Shown here: positions 34,060-42,699 of the stretch, piece after piece
Layout: each line of letters opens with the position of its first letter
How positions within the stretch are numbered: the first letter of the stretch is position 1
From: Bradyrhizobium manausense
Lineage (GTDB): Bacteria; Pseudomonadota; Alphaproteobacteria; Rhizobiales; Xanthobacteraceae
Assembly: GCF_018130615.1 (NCBI RefSeq)
Contig: NZ_JAFCKB010000001.1
Coordinates: forward strand, 186,001-250,000
Length of the DNA stretch: 64,000 nucleotides
Reading direction: 5' to 3'
Position numbers and translations under genes: made by a program
The notes under the pieces: model-generated
The model's database searches: none
Seen by the model: only the letters and a program-made list of their open reading frames with translations
Told to the model about the DNA's origin: nothing

Positions 34060-34959
34060 TTACATGCCCGCCGTCGAACCGCGCGGCGTGAGCTCGGTCT
34101 GCGATGCGAACCAGTTCATGATCCAGCGATACACCCACGGAATCGGGATGATGAAGCTGCTCAGGATCGCCGCCACGATGCCGCGCCAGAGAATCCCGAG
34201 CCCGGTCCCCCTGAAGACGATCTCCCGACGCGTGCCCTGGATGTTGCGATAGGTCCAGCGCAGTTGGGCCGCGGCGACCCAGGCCCATCCGATGATGGTG
34301 ATCATGGAGATCGCGAACAACAGGTTCCAACCGATATAGCCCAAGACCGAGCCGGTGAAGCTGAGGCCGACCGGCTGCCCATTCGAGGCGATGTTCGCGA
34401 TCATCCATTTGAGCAGCATCCAGTAGAAGACGATCTGGATGATGTAGAATGCGGTGCTCAAGATCTGGCTGCCGATGTAGCCGATCACAATTGCCAGAAC
34501 GATGAAGCCGAAGAACCAGGGCACGATCGTCATGGCATTGCCGGTGAAGGACAGGTTCGGTCTTCCCGGAACCTTCACGCAGGACACGATCCATTGCGTG
34601 TACCAGACGAACAGCCACGGAATCGGGATGATGAAACACGAGCCGATCACCAACGCGAACGTGCGCCACGCGAAGTCGACGATGCCGAAATCGACCGACA
34701 GCGATCCGCCGGCAGTGCTGCCGCCACCCGTGTAGCTACCGCCACCCATCATCGGCGGACCACCAGCCGGAATGATCGGGGGCGCCCCGCTGCCGCCGAT
34801 CAGCCCGGGAATCTCGGCGGCCTTCTGCCAACCGGCCATGCCCTCGGTCCACACCAGCGTATCGGGGCGAACCACGCCCTGGGCGACGAGATCGCGGAAT
34901 TGTCCTTCCGGAAAGGGCCCCTGCTGCTTGCCCTCGGATGCGTAGAACCAACTCGCCAT
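34060..34959 (-). CDS. GYF_2-domain membrane protein with duplicated membrane module
   Basis: 299 residues. N-terminal GYF_2 domain (WFYASEGKQQGPFPEGQFRDLVAQGVVRPDTLVWTEGMAGWQKAAEI), a Gly/Pro-rich linker (GGGSYTGGGST), then a membrane part made of two related halves: FAWRTFALVIGSCFIIPIPWLFVWYTQWI ... LSFTGNAMTIVPW and, in rotated order, LSFTGSVLGYIGWNLLFA ... FIIPIPWVYRWIMNWF. The FIIPIPW and LSFTG strings occur in both halves. Probably a DUF898-like scaffold; the GYF domain would bind proline-rich partners on the cytoplasmic side. Function unknown. Confidence 0.75.
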   Translation of the reverse strand: MASWFYASEGKQQGPFPEGQFRDLVAQGVVRPDTLVWTEGMAGWQKAAEIPGLIGGSGAPPIIPAGGPPMMGGGSYTGGGSTAGGSLSVDFGIVDFAWRTFALVIGSCFIIPIPWLFVWYTQWIVSCVKVPGRPNLSFTGNAMTIVPWFFGFIVLAIVIGYIGSQILSTAFYIIQIVFYWMLLKWMIANIASNGQPVGLSFTGSVLGYIGWNLLFAISMITIIGWAWVAAAQLRWTYRNIQGTRREIVFRGTGLGILWRGIVAAILSSFIIPIPWVYRWIMNWFASQTELTPRGSTAGM

Positions 34960-35153
34960 GAAGCGTCCCCCAAAATACTTATGTACCGCTCGGCAGCCGC
35001 GGGTTCACCGCATCCATGCCGAAAATGCATTGTGAAGGATGAACGGTTGCCCTGTACAGAGGCGGCCGTTCACACGACCGTCCTTGGCCAAACGTTTTTC
35101 CGCTTCAATGTGCAAGTTTTTTGTGCCATTTGCCCGGAAAGATGCCAGATTGA

Positions 35154-35543
<390 letters not shown>

Positions 35544-35596
35544 GCACACCTATTCGATCGCACCGGCAACGACGCCATGCGTGCGACGCCATTACT

Positions 35597-36916
35597 ATGC
35601 CGGGGGGAAATGACATGGCGGGATTGTTGCGCCGCGTGGCCGCTATGGCTGCGCCGATGGGATTTGTGTCGCTCATGGCCGCACCGGCGCATGCCGCGAC
35701 CTCCGACATCAACACCGCCGACACCGCCTGGATGATCGTCGCCACTGCGCTGGTGCTGATGATGACGATCCCCGGGCTCGCGCTGTTCTATTCCGGCATG
35801 GTGCGGAAGAAGAACGTGCTCGCGACCATGGCGCAGAGCCTTGCCGCGGTGACGTTGATCTCGATCCTCTGGGTCGCATTCGGCTATTCGCTGTGCTTCG
35901 TCGGTGACGGCCCATGGATCGGTTCGCTCGACCGCTGGTTCCTCGCCGGCATGACCATGGACAGCGTCAATCCGGCGGCGAAGACGATCCCGGAAGCGTT
36001 GTTCATGCTGTACCAGATGACGTTCGCGATCATCACGGTGGCGCTGGTCGCGGGCTCCGTCGCCGACCGCATGCGTTTCTCCGCTTATCTGCTGTTCTCG
36101 GTCGCCTGGTTCATCTTCGTCTACATTCCACTGGCGCATTGGGTGTGGGGCGGCGGCTTCCTCAACAGCATGGGCGTGCTGGATTTCGCCGGCGGCCTCG
36201 TCGTGCATCTGTCGGCCGGCACCGGCGGCCTCGTCGCTGCGAAGGTGATGGGACGCCGTCATGGCTACGGCACCGAAAATCTGTCGCCGTTCGATCTGTC
36301 GCTTGCGGTGATGGGCACCGGCCTGTTGTGGGTCGGCTGGTTCGGCTTCAACGGCGGCTCGGCCGGTGCCGCCAATTCGCGCGCGGTGCTGGCAATCATC
36401 GCGACGCATCTTGCGGCCTGCTCGGGCGCACTGACCTGGGGCGCGATCGAATGGTCGACGCGGCGCAAGCCCTCCGTGCTCGGCATGATCTCGGGCGCCG
36501 TGGCCGGCCTCGGCACCATCACGCCGGCCTCGGGCTTCGTCGCGCCGTGGCACGGCATCGTCATCGGCATCGCTGCAGGCGTCATTTGCTACTGGGCCTG
36601 CACCTGGCTGAAGCACCGCTTCAACTATGACGACTCGCTCGACGTGTTCGGCGTCCACGGCATCGGCGGGCTGACCGGCACGCTGCTCGCCGGCGTGTTC
36701 GCGACCAGCGCGATCGGCGGCACCGCGGGCCTGATCGAAGGCCATCCGCAGCAGCTCCTGATCCAGCTCTACGGCGTCGCCGTCACCTTCGTCTGGTCCG
36801 CGGGCGTAAGCTTTGTCCTGCTCAAGCTGGTCGGCCTGTTCGTGCCCTTGCGGGTCTCGCGTGAGCACGAGCTCGAAGGGCTCGACATCTCGCAGCATGG
36901 CGAGGCGCTTCAGTAA
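35597..36916 (+). CDS. amtB: Ammonium transporter AmtB (pair 1)
   Basis: 439 residues: signal peptide-like N-terminus (FVSLMAAPAHA), 11 further membrane helices. Amt signatures: DTAWMIVATALVLMMTIPGLALFYSGMVRKKNVL, pore His pair in PLAHWVWGGG and DVFGVHGIGGLTGT, FDLSLAVMGTGLLWVGWFGFNGGS. Conducts NH4+/NH3. Its gate is the cognate GlnK encoded just before it. Compared with amtB copy 2, it lacks the periplasmic insertion after the first pore His. Confidence 0.95.
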   Translation: MPGGNDMAGLLRRVAAMAAPMGFVSLMAAPAHAATSDINTADTAWMIVATALVLMMTIPGLALFYSGMVRKKNVLATMAQSLAAVTLISILWVAFGYSLCFVGDGPWIGSLDRWFLAGMTMDSVNPAAKTIPEALFMLYQMTFAIITVALVAGSVADRMRFSAYLLFSVAWFIFVYIPLAHWVWGGGFLNSMGVLDFAGGLVVHLSAGTGGLVAAKVMGRRHGYGTENLSPFDLSLAVMGTGLLWVGWFGFNGGSAGAANSRAVLAIIATHLAACSGALTWGAIEWSTRRKPSVLGMISGAVAGLGTITPASGFVAPWHGIVIGIAAGVICYWACTWLKHRFNYDDSLDVFGVHGIGGLTGTLLAGVFATSAIGGTAGLIEGHPQQLLIQLYGVAVTFVWSAGVSFVLLKLVGLFVPLRVSREHELEGLDISQHGEALQ

Positions 36917-36940
36917 TCGGAGCTTGAATTCAGGCTTGCG

Positions 36941-36968
36941 CAACACATAAGCGTATGCTTATGTGTTG
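36941..36968. promoter_or_regulatory. 28-bp inverted repeat, ArsR operator
   Basis: Perfect 12-bp arms CAACACATAAGC and GCTTATGTGTTG separated by GTAT, ending 2 bp before the ATG of the ArsR-type gene. No ribosome site can fit between, so the mRNA may be leaderless or short-leadered: TTGCGC (36936-36941) and TTATGT (36959-36964) are 17 bp apart and would put the start of transcription at the ATG. Confidence 0.7.
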
Positions 36969-36970
36969 CC

Positions 36971-37285
36971 ATGATCGAAGCCGATATCTTCAAGGCGCTG
37001 GCCGACCCGACCCGGCGCAAGGTCTTTGAGAAGCTCGCGGGCGGAAGCCTGAATGCCAGCGCCTTGCGTGACGGATTGGAGATCAGCCAACCCGCGATGT
37101 CGCAGCATCTTTCGGTGCTGCGCGCGGCTGGGCTCGTGCGCGAGCAGCGGCAGGGCCGCTTTGTCAATTACGAAGTCGACCCGGACGGAATTGTCGCCAT
37201 CGGGGCATGGCTTGCGCGCTACCGCGCCTATTGGCCGAAGCGCATGGAAGCACTGGCCGATCTCTTGAAGGACATGGATCAATAA
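36971..37285 (+). CDS. ArsR-family transcriptional regulator
   Basis: 104 residues of a typical winged-HTH: EADIFKALADPTRRKVFEKLAGG, LRDGLEISQPAMSQHLSVLRAAGLVREQRQGRFVNYEVD. No metal-binding CVC motif is seen in the recognition helix, so this is the non-metal ArsR branch that is often paired with SRPBCC proteins. The ATG directly follows a perfect 28-bp inverted repeat. Downstream is the SRPBCC gene 11 bp away; the two form an operon. Confidence 0.9.
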   Translation: MIEADIFKALADPTRRKVFEKLAGGSLNASALRDGLEISQPAMSQHLSVLRAAGLVREQRQGRFVNYEVDPDGIVAIGAWLARYRAYWPKRMEALADLLKDMDQ

Positions 37286-37296
37286 GAATTGGATCA

Positions 37297-37647
37297 ATGA
37301 GCGACGCCATGAAGCCTGATCGTCCTGACGCAAACCTGGTGCTTGAATTTGAATTCGATGCGCCGCCGGCAAAAGTCTGGCGCGCCGTGACCATTCCTGA
37401 ATTGCGCGAGCGCTGGCTGCCGGATTGCGACCTTGCCGGCGCCGAGCCGGAATCGTCGATCCCAGGCGAAGAGGTGCGCTACCGGCTTCGCGATTCCGAA
37501 CCGCCGTTTCGCGAAAGCCGCGTCATCTTCCGGATCGAGCCGAACGAGGACGGCGGCACCCGCTTTCGCATCATCCAGCAGGACATCGGCGCCAAGCTGC
37601 CGCAGCCGGCCAACAGCAATCGCTGCCTGATGCGCGCGGCGGCCTAG
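37297..37647 (+). CDS. SRPBCC (AHSA1-like) domain protein
   Basis: 116 residues starting [42 protein letters not shown], the Aha1/SRPBCC opening, with [27 protein letters not shown] later. Shorter than usual members (140-160), so either a compact member or truncated at the C-terminus. Partner of the ArsR-type gene, which may control it. It could bind or act on a hydrophobic ligand. An AHSA1/ArsR pair often appears as a two-gene operon. Confidence 0.82.
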   Translation: MSDAMKPDRPDANLVLEFEFDAPPAKVWRAVTIPELRERWLPDCDLAGAEPESSIPGEEVRYRLRDSEPPFRESRVIFRIEPNEDGGTRFRIIQQDIGAKLPQPANSNRCLMRAAA

Positions 37648-37687
37648 CAACCACAAACTTCATCACCTGCAGACATGGAGGTCGCCG

Positions 37688-38290
37688 ATGCGCGACATGC
37701 TTCAGCTCGTCCCTATGGTCGTCGAACAATCCGCCCGCGGCGAACGATCTTTCGACATCTATTCGCGGCTGCTGCGCGAGCGCATCATCTTCCTCAACGG
37801 CGAGGTCAATGACGCGATGTCCGGGCTGGTCTGTGCGCAGCTGCTGTTCCTGGAGGCGGAGAATCCGGGCCGGCCGATCAATCTCTACATCAACTCCTAT
37901 GGCGGCGTGGTCACCTCCGGGCTCGCGATGTACGACACCATGCAGTTCATCAAGGCCCCGGTTCATACGCTGTGCATGGGCACCGCGCGCTCCATGGGCT
38001 CGTTCCTGCTGATGGCCGGCGAGCCCGGTCACCGCGCCGCTTTGCCCAATGCCAGCCTTCACGTGCACCAGCCGCTCGGCGGCTTCCAGGGCCAGGCGTC
38101 CGACATCCTGATCCATGCCAACGAGATGCAGGAAACCAAGCGGCGCATCATCCGACTCTACGCGCAGCATTGCGGACGCACCGAAGAGGAGGTGGAACGG
38201 ACCCTGGACCGCGACCACTTCATGACCGCGCAGCAGGGAGTCGAATGGGGACTGGTCGACCGGGTTTTCGCAGTGCGCGACGCAGCATGA
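37688..38290 (+). CDS. clpP: ClpP-family protease subunit, paralogue
   Basis: 200 residues. The ClpP core is clear: [46 protein letters not shown], catalytic Ser102 in [21 protein letters not shown], catalytic His127 in [13 protein letters not shown], and the Asp region [22 protein letters not shown]. It differs from housekeeping ClpP in the Ser loop (usually GMAASMGA) and has no clpX nearby, so it is probably a second ClpP in a heteromeric or stress-related complex. GGAGGTC ribosome site precedes the start. Lies between the two glnK-amtB pairs. Confidence 0.88.
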   Translation: MRDMLQLVPMVVEQSARGERSFDIYSRLLRERIIFLNGEVNDAMSGLVCAQLLFLEAENPGRPINLYINSYGGVVTSGLAMYDTMQFIKAPVHTLCMGTARSMGSFLLMAGEPGHRAALPNASLHVHQPLGGFQGQASDILIHANEMQETKRRIIRLYAQHCGRTEEEVERTLDRDHFMTAQQGVEWGLVDRVFAVRDAA

Positions 38291-39042
<752 letters not shown>

Positions 39043-39080
39043 TTTCGCGCTCAACCAAAATCCAATCAGGAGTAAATGAA

Positions 39081-40529
39081 ATGACGTTTAAGCGTCCCTA
39101 TGGCGCGGGATTGGCGGCTCTCGCAGTCGGCCTGTTCGCTGCGACCGCAGCCTACGCCGAGCCAACGGTCAACAAGGGGGATAACGCCTGGATGCTGACA
39201 TCGACAGTCCTCGTGCTGTTGATGACGATCCCGGGTCTCGCGCTGTTCTACGGCGGCCTCGTCCGTTCCAAGAACATGCTCTCGGTTCTGATGCAGGTGT
39301 TCTACACCGTCTGCGTCGTCACCGTGATCTGGGCCGTGTACGGCTACAGCCTCGCCTTCACCGGCGGTTCCGACTTCATCGGCGGCTTCTCCAAGGCCTT
39401 CATGATGGGCGTCACCACCGACTCGAAGGCGGCGACCTTCTCGGTCGACGCCAACATCTCGGAGCTCGTCTATATGTGCTTCCAGATGACCTTCGCGGCG
39501 ATCACGCCCGCCCTCATCGTCGGCGCCTTTGCCGAGCGCATGAAGTTCTCGGCGATCGCCCTGTTCATCCCGCTCTGGGTCACGCTGATCTACTTCCCGA
39601 TCGCGCACATGGTCTGGTACTGGCCCGGCCCGGACGCGATCCAGGACGCGGCCAAGGCTCTGGCTGCGGCGGGTGATGCGGCGGCGAAGACCGCGGCTCA
39701 GGCCAAGCTCGACGAGATCAACGCCGACGCCGGCTGGATCTTCAAGAAGGGCGCGATCGACTTCGCCGGCGGCACCGTGGTGCACATCAACGCCGGTATC
39801 GCAGGTCTCGTCGGCGCTCTCCTGATCGGCAAGCGCGTCGGCTACGGCAAGGAGCTGATGGCTCCGCACTCGCTGACCATGTCGATGATCGGCGCCTCGC
39901 TGCTCTGGGTCGGCTGGTTCGGCTTCAACGCCGGCTCCAACCTCGAAGCCAATGGCGGCGCAGCCCTCGCCATGACCAACTCCTTCGTCGCCACCGCAGC
40001 CGCCGCGCTGTCGTGGATGTTCGCGGAGTGGATCGTGAAGGGTCATCCGTCGGTGCTCGGCGTCATCTCCGGCGCCGTCGCGGGCCTCGTGGCCGTCACG
40101 CCTGCCGCCGGCTTCTCCGGCGTCATGGGTGCGATCGTCCTCGGTCTCGTGGTCGGCGTGGTCTGCCTGTTCTTCTGCACCGTCGTGAAGAACGCGCTCG
40201 GCTATGACGACTCGCTCGACGTGTTCGGCGTGCACTGCATCGGCGGCATCGTCGGCGCTCTCGGCACCGGCATCCTGGTCAATCCGGCTCTCGGTGGTGC
40301 GGGCATCATCGACTACACCGCGATCCCGCCCAAGGTTGCCGATTATGACTTCGCGGCGCAGATGCTCTCCCAGATCGAAGCCGTCTGCACCACGCTGGTG
40401 TGGTCAGGCGTCGGTTCGGCGATCCTCTACAAGGTCGTCGATGTGATCGTTGGCCTGCGCGCCAATGTCGAGAGCGAGCGTGAAGGCTTGGACATCACCG
40501 ACCACACCGAGCGCGCCTACAACATGTAA
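39081..40529 (+). CDS. amtB: Ammonium transporter AmtB (pair 2)
   Basis: 482 residues from ATG 39081 ([26 protein letters not shown], an export signal); AGGAGT precedes it. Amt motifs: NAWMLTSTVLVLLMTIPGLALFYGGLVRSKN, pore His pair in PIAHMVWYWPGP and DVFGVHCIGGIVGA, SLLWVGWFGFNAGS. About 35 residues of Ala/Lys/Asp-rich insertion (PDAIQDAAKALAAAGDAAAKTA) lie in a periplasmic loop after the first pore His, absent from pair 1. It transports ammonium under nitrogen starvation. Two terminator-like hairpins follow. Confidence 0.95.
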   Translation: MTFKRPYGAGLAALAVGLFAATAAYAEPTVNKGDNAWMLTSTVLVLLMTIPGLALFYGGLVRSKNMLSVLMQVFYTVCVVTVIWAVYGYSLAFTGGSDFIGGFSKAFMMGVTTDSKAATFSVDANISELVYMCFQMTFAAITPALIVGAFAERMKFSAIALFIPLWVTLIYFPIAHMVWYWPGPDAIQDAAKALAAAGDAAAKTAAQAKLDEINADAGWIFKKGAIDFAGGTVVHINAGIAGLVGALLIGKRVGYGKELMAPHSLTMSMIGASLLWVGWFGFNAGSNLEANGGAALAMTNSFVATAAAALSWMFAEWIVKGHPSVLGVISGAVAGLVAVTPAAGFSGVMGAIVLGLVVGVVCLFFCTVVKNALGYDDSLDVFGVHCIGGIVGALGTGILVNPALGGAGIIDYTAIPPKVADYDFAAQMLSQIEAVCTTLVWSGVGSAILYKVVDVIVGLRANVESEREGLDITDHTERAYNM

Positions 40530-40540
40530 GCACTCTCCCG

Positions 40541-40570
40541 GGATGCGATCTTCTCTCGGAGATCGCATCC
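40541..40570. terminator. Hairpin after amtB
   Basis: 11-bp perfect stem GGATGCGATCT / AGATCGCATCC with an 8-nt loop, beginning 11 bp after the amtB stop. No T-run follows, so it may stabilise the 3' end rather than terminate. Confidence 0.5.
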
Positions 40571-40615
40571 AGACCTACGGTTTGGGCACATACCCGGCAA
40601 TGCCCCGACCGTTGA

Positions 40616-40650
40616 GGGGCTCCAGCGCAAGCTGGAGCCCCTTTCTTTTT
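40616..40650 (+). terminator. Rho-independent terminator of the glnK-amtB operon
   Basis: 11-bp stem GGGGCTCCAGC / GCTGGAGCCCC with GCAA tetraloop, followed by a T-rich tract TTTCTTTTT. Textbook intrinsic terminator downstream of amtB pair 2. Confidence 0.85.
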
Positions 40651-40764
40651 GCCAATTCTTTTTGCCAGGATTCTTTTCGACGCCGCTCCGAAGAAAAGCA
40701 TTGCCATTCCGGATTGCCGGCGCAGAAATAACGACCACAACGAACAACAACACGGGAGGTCGTC

Positions 40765-41169
40765 ATGCGTTTGGAAGGCGGGTGCTATTGCGGCGAAGTG
40801 CGCTACGTGGCCGAGGGCGATCCGATGATGCAGGCGCAGTGCCACTGCCGCGAGTGCCAGTACATCTCGGGCGGCGCGCCCAACACCTTCATCGCGATGC
40901 CGGCGGCCGGCTTCACCTACATCACCGGACAACCCAAGCAGTTCACCCGCAAGGACCTCGCCCGCGCCGTGACACGGGAATTCTGCGCCGAGTGTGGCAC
41001 CCATCTGGTGACCAAGGTGCCGGGACTGCCGGCAGCGGTCGTGAAAGTCGGCACATTGGACGAGCCGAGCCAGTTCCATCCGCAGATGGCGATCTACACC
41101 TGCGACAAGCAGGAGTTCCACGCCATCCCCGCCGGCATGGCGACATTCGAGAAGCTACCGGGGCATTAG
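40765..41169 (+). CDS. GFA / CENP-V-type zinc-binding protein
   Basis: 134 residues. Zinc ligands are arranged as in the glutathione-dependent formaldehyde-activating enzyme family: CYCGEVRY (C-x-C), QCHCRECQY, then EFCAECGTHLVTK (C-x-x-C). These proteins either trap formaldehyde with glutathione or have unknown roles, since most GFA-like proteins are not the enzyme. Single gene. The ribosome site GGGAGG lies 6 bases upstream of the ATG. Confidence 0.9.
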   Translation: MRLEGGCYCGEVRYVAEGDPMMQAQCHCRECQYISGGAPNTFIAMPAAGFTYITGQPKQFTRKDLARAVTREFCAECGTHLVTKVPGLPAAVVKVGTLDEPSQFHPQMAIYTCDKQEFHAIPAGMATFEKLPGH

Positions 41170-41476
41170 GCCGGGGAGACGGTGCGCTCCCTCTCCCGCT
41201 TGCGGGGGAGGGCTGGGGTGGGGGTGTCTCCGCAGGCGAGAACCCCCAAGAGGAGAGAACCCTCACCCGACGCTTCGCGTCGACCTCTCCCGCAAGCGGG
41301 AGAGGTGACGAAGCCGCCATGCATCCCGTTGTTTTCCGGCCTCATTATTCCCGCTCTGGACGGGCCGGGCGGCCGATGGTTAATCGCGTCTTAACCTCGC
41401 CCTATCTATGGTGAACTGAACCGCTTACCCGCCGGCGTCTCCATGCCCGGCCGTTCCAAGAGTGCTGGCGCCCAGA
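41170..41476. other. 307-bp intergenic region with a REP-like repeat
   Basis: Holds a palindromic repeat (41187-41308) with CTCCCTCTCCCGCTTGCGGG and CCTCTCCCGCAAGCGGGAGAGG arms, followed by about 150 bp that probably carries the aminotransferase promoter. No gene seen. Confidence 0.5.
41187..41308. repeat. Intergenic inverted repeat (CCCTCTCCCGC type)
   Basis: Left and right hairpins, CTCTCCCGCTTGCGGGGGAG and CCTCTCCCGCAAGCGGGAGAGG, flank a CACCCGACGCTTCGCGTCG core. Distinct family from the GTCATTC elements. Confidence 0.6.
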
Positions 41477-42691
41477 ATGGTCATGACCGCTTCATCCCGT
41501 GCGCCGCTAGCCGGTGGAAGCTCCGACAACGAACGCTCGCCCTTCGTCCGGCTGAACGAGCTGTTGGCGCCGCATCAGCCTGGCAAGCCGTTGATTTCGC
41601 TTGCGGTTGGTGAGCCGCAGCACCCCGTGCCCGACTTCGTCGGGCCGGTGCTGGCCAAGCACATCGCCGATTTCGGCCGTTACCCGATGAACCAGGGCAC
41701 CGAGCCGTTCCGCCAGGCTGCGAGCGCCTGGTTGTCGTCGCGCTTCAGGCTGCCGCGACCGCTCGATCCCAAGAGCGAGATTCTCGTCCTCAATGGCAGC
41801 CGGGAAGGGCTGTTCCTCGCCGCGATCGCAGCAGCCCGCTATGTCGGCCCACGTCCCGGCAAGCCCGCCATCCTGATGCCGAACCCGTTCTATCCGGTCT
41901 ATGGCGCAGGCGCCGGCGCCGCGGCCTGCGAGCCGGTCTATCTGCCGACGACCGTCGAAAACGGCTTCCTGCCTGATCTCGACGCGATCGACGAAGCGAC
42001 GCTGGCACGCACGGTCGCGTTCTATCTGGCCTCGCCGGCCAATCCGCAGGGCTCGGTCGCCTCGCGCGATTATTTCACGCGGCTGAAGCAACTCGCCGAT
42101 CGCCACAACTTCATGATCCTCAGCGACGAGTGCTACTCCGAAATCTACACCCGTCAGGCACCTGGCAGCGCACTCGAATGTGCGGGTCCGGATTTCGCCC
42201 GCGTGGCCGCGTTCCAGTCGCTGTCGAAGCGCTCGAACCTGCCGGGCCTACGCGTCGGCTTCGCCGCCGGCGACAGGAAGTTCATCGGCATGTTCCTGGA
42301 GCTGCGCAACATCGCAGCGCCCCAGGTGCCGGTGCCGCTCCAGCATGTCGCGACCGTGGCTTACGGCGATGAAGCGCACGTCGAGGAGAACCGCAGGCTC
42401 TACCGGATCAAGTTCGATCTTGCCGACCAGATCATCGGCAATCGTTACGGCTATCGCCGGCCCGACGCCGGCTTCTGCGTCTGGCTCAATACGTCCGGGG
42501 TCGGCGACGACGTCTCCGTGACCCTGAAGCTTTTTAGGGAAGCCGGCGTGCGCGTGGTGCCCGGTTCCTTTCTGGCGCGGCGTCAGCCCGACGGCTTCAA
42601 TCCCGGCACCGGCTACATTCGCCTGGCGCTGGTGCAGGATAGTGAGACCACGGCGCAGGCGCTGCACCGGCTGGTCGAAACTCTGGGTTAG
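41477..42691 (+). CDS. Class I/II pyridoxal-phosphate aminotransferase
   Basis: About 404 residues. ATG 41477 or 41483 are the plausible starts; there is no strong ribosome site at either. Fold-type I marks: [16 protein letters not shown] near the start, [42 protein letters not shown] (Asp binding the pyridine nitrogen) and PLP Lys in [17 protein letters not shown]. This [10 protein letters not shown] block resembles DapC-like (N-succinyl-DAP) aminotransferases, which would tie it to lysine or peptidoglycan precursor synthesis; substrate otherwise not certain. Nine bases before ftsK. Confidence 0.88.
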   Translation: MVMTASSRAPLAGGSSDNERSPFVRLNELLAPHQPGKPLISLAVGEPQHPVPDFVGPVLAKHIADFGRYPMNQGTEPFRQAASAWLSSRFRLPRPLDPKSEILVLNGSREGLFLAAIAAARYVGPRPGKPAILMPNPFYPVYGAGAGAAACEPVYLPTTVENGFLPDLDAIDEATLARTVAFYLASPANPQGSVASRDYFTRLKQLADRHNFMILSDECYSEIYTRQAPGSALECAGPDFARVAAFQSLSKRSNLPGLRVGFAAGDRKFIGMFLELRNIAAPQVPVPLQHVATVAYGDEAHVEENRRLYRIKFDLADQIIGNRYGYRRPDAGFCVWLNTSGVGDDVSVTLKLFREAGVRVVPGSFLARRQPDGFNPGTGYIRLALVQDSETTAQALHRLVETLG

Positions 42692-42699
42692 GCGGGCCC

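Noticed and set aside
35116-35133. Sigma54-like TGGCAC and TTGCA on the minus strand upstream of glnK pair 1
   Set aside because: The two blocks are separated by 7 instead of 5 bases and point away from glnK.
39066-40235. 389-residue open frame antisense to amtB
   Set aside because: Histidine/aspartate-rich shadow of a transporter gene.
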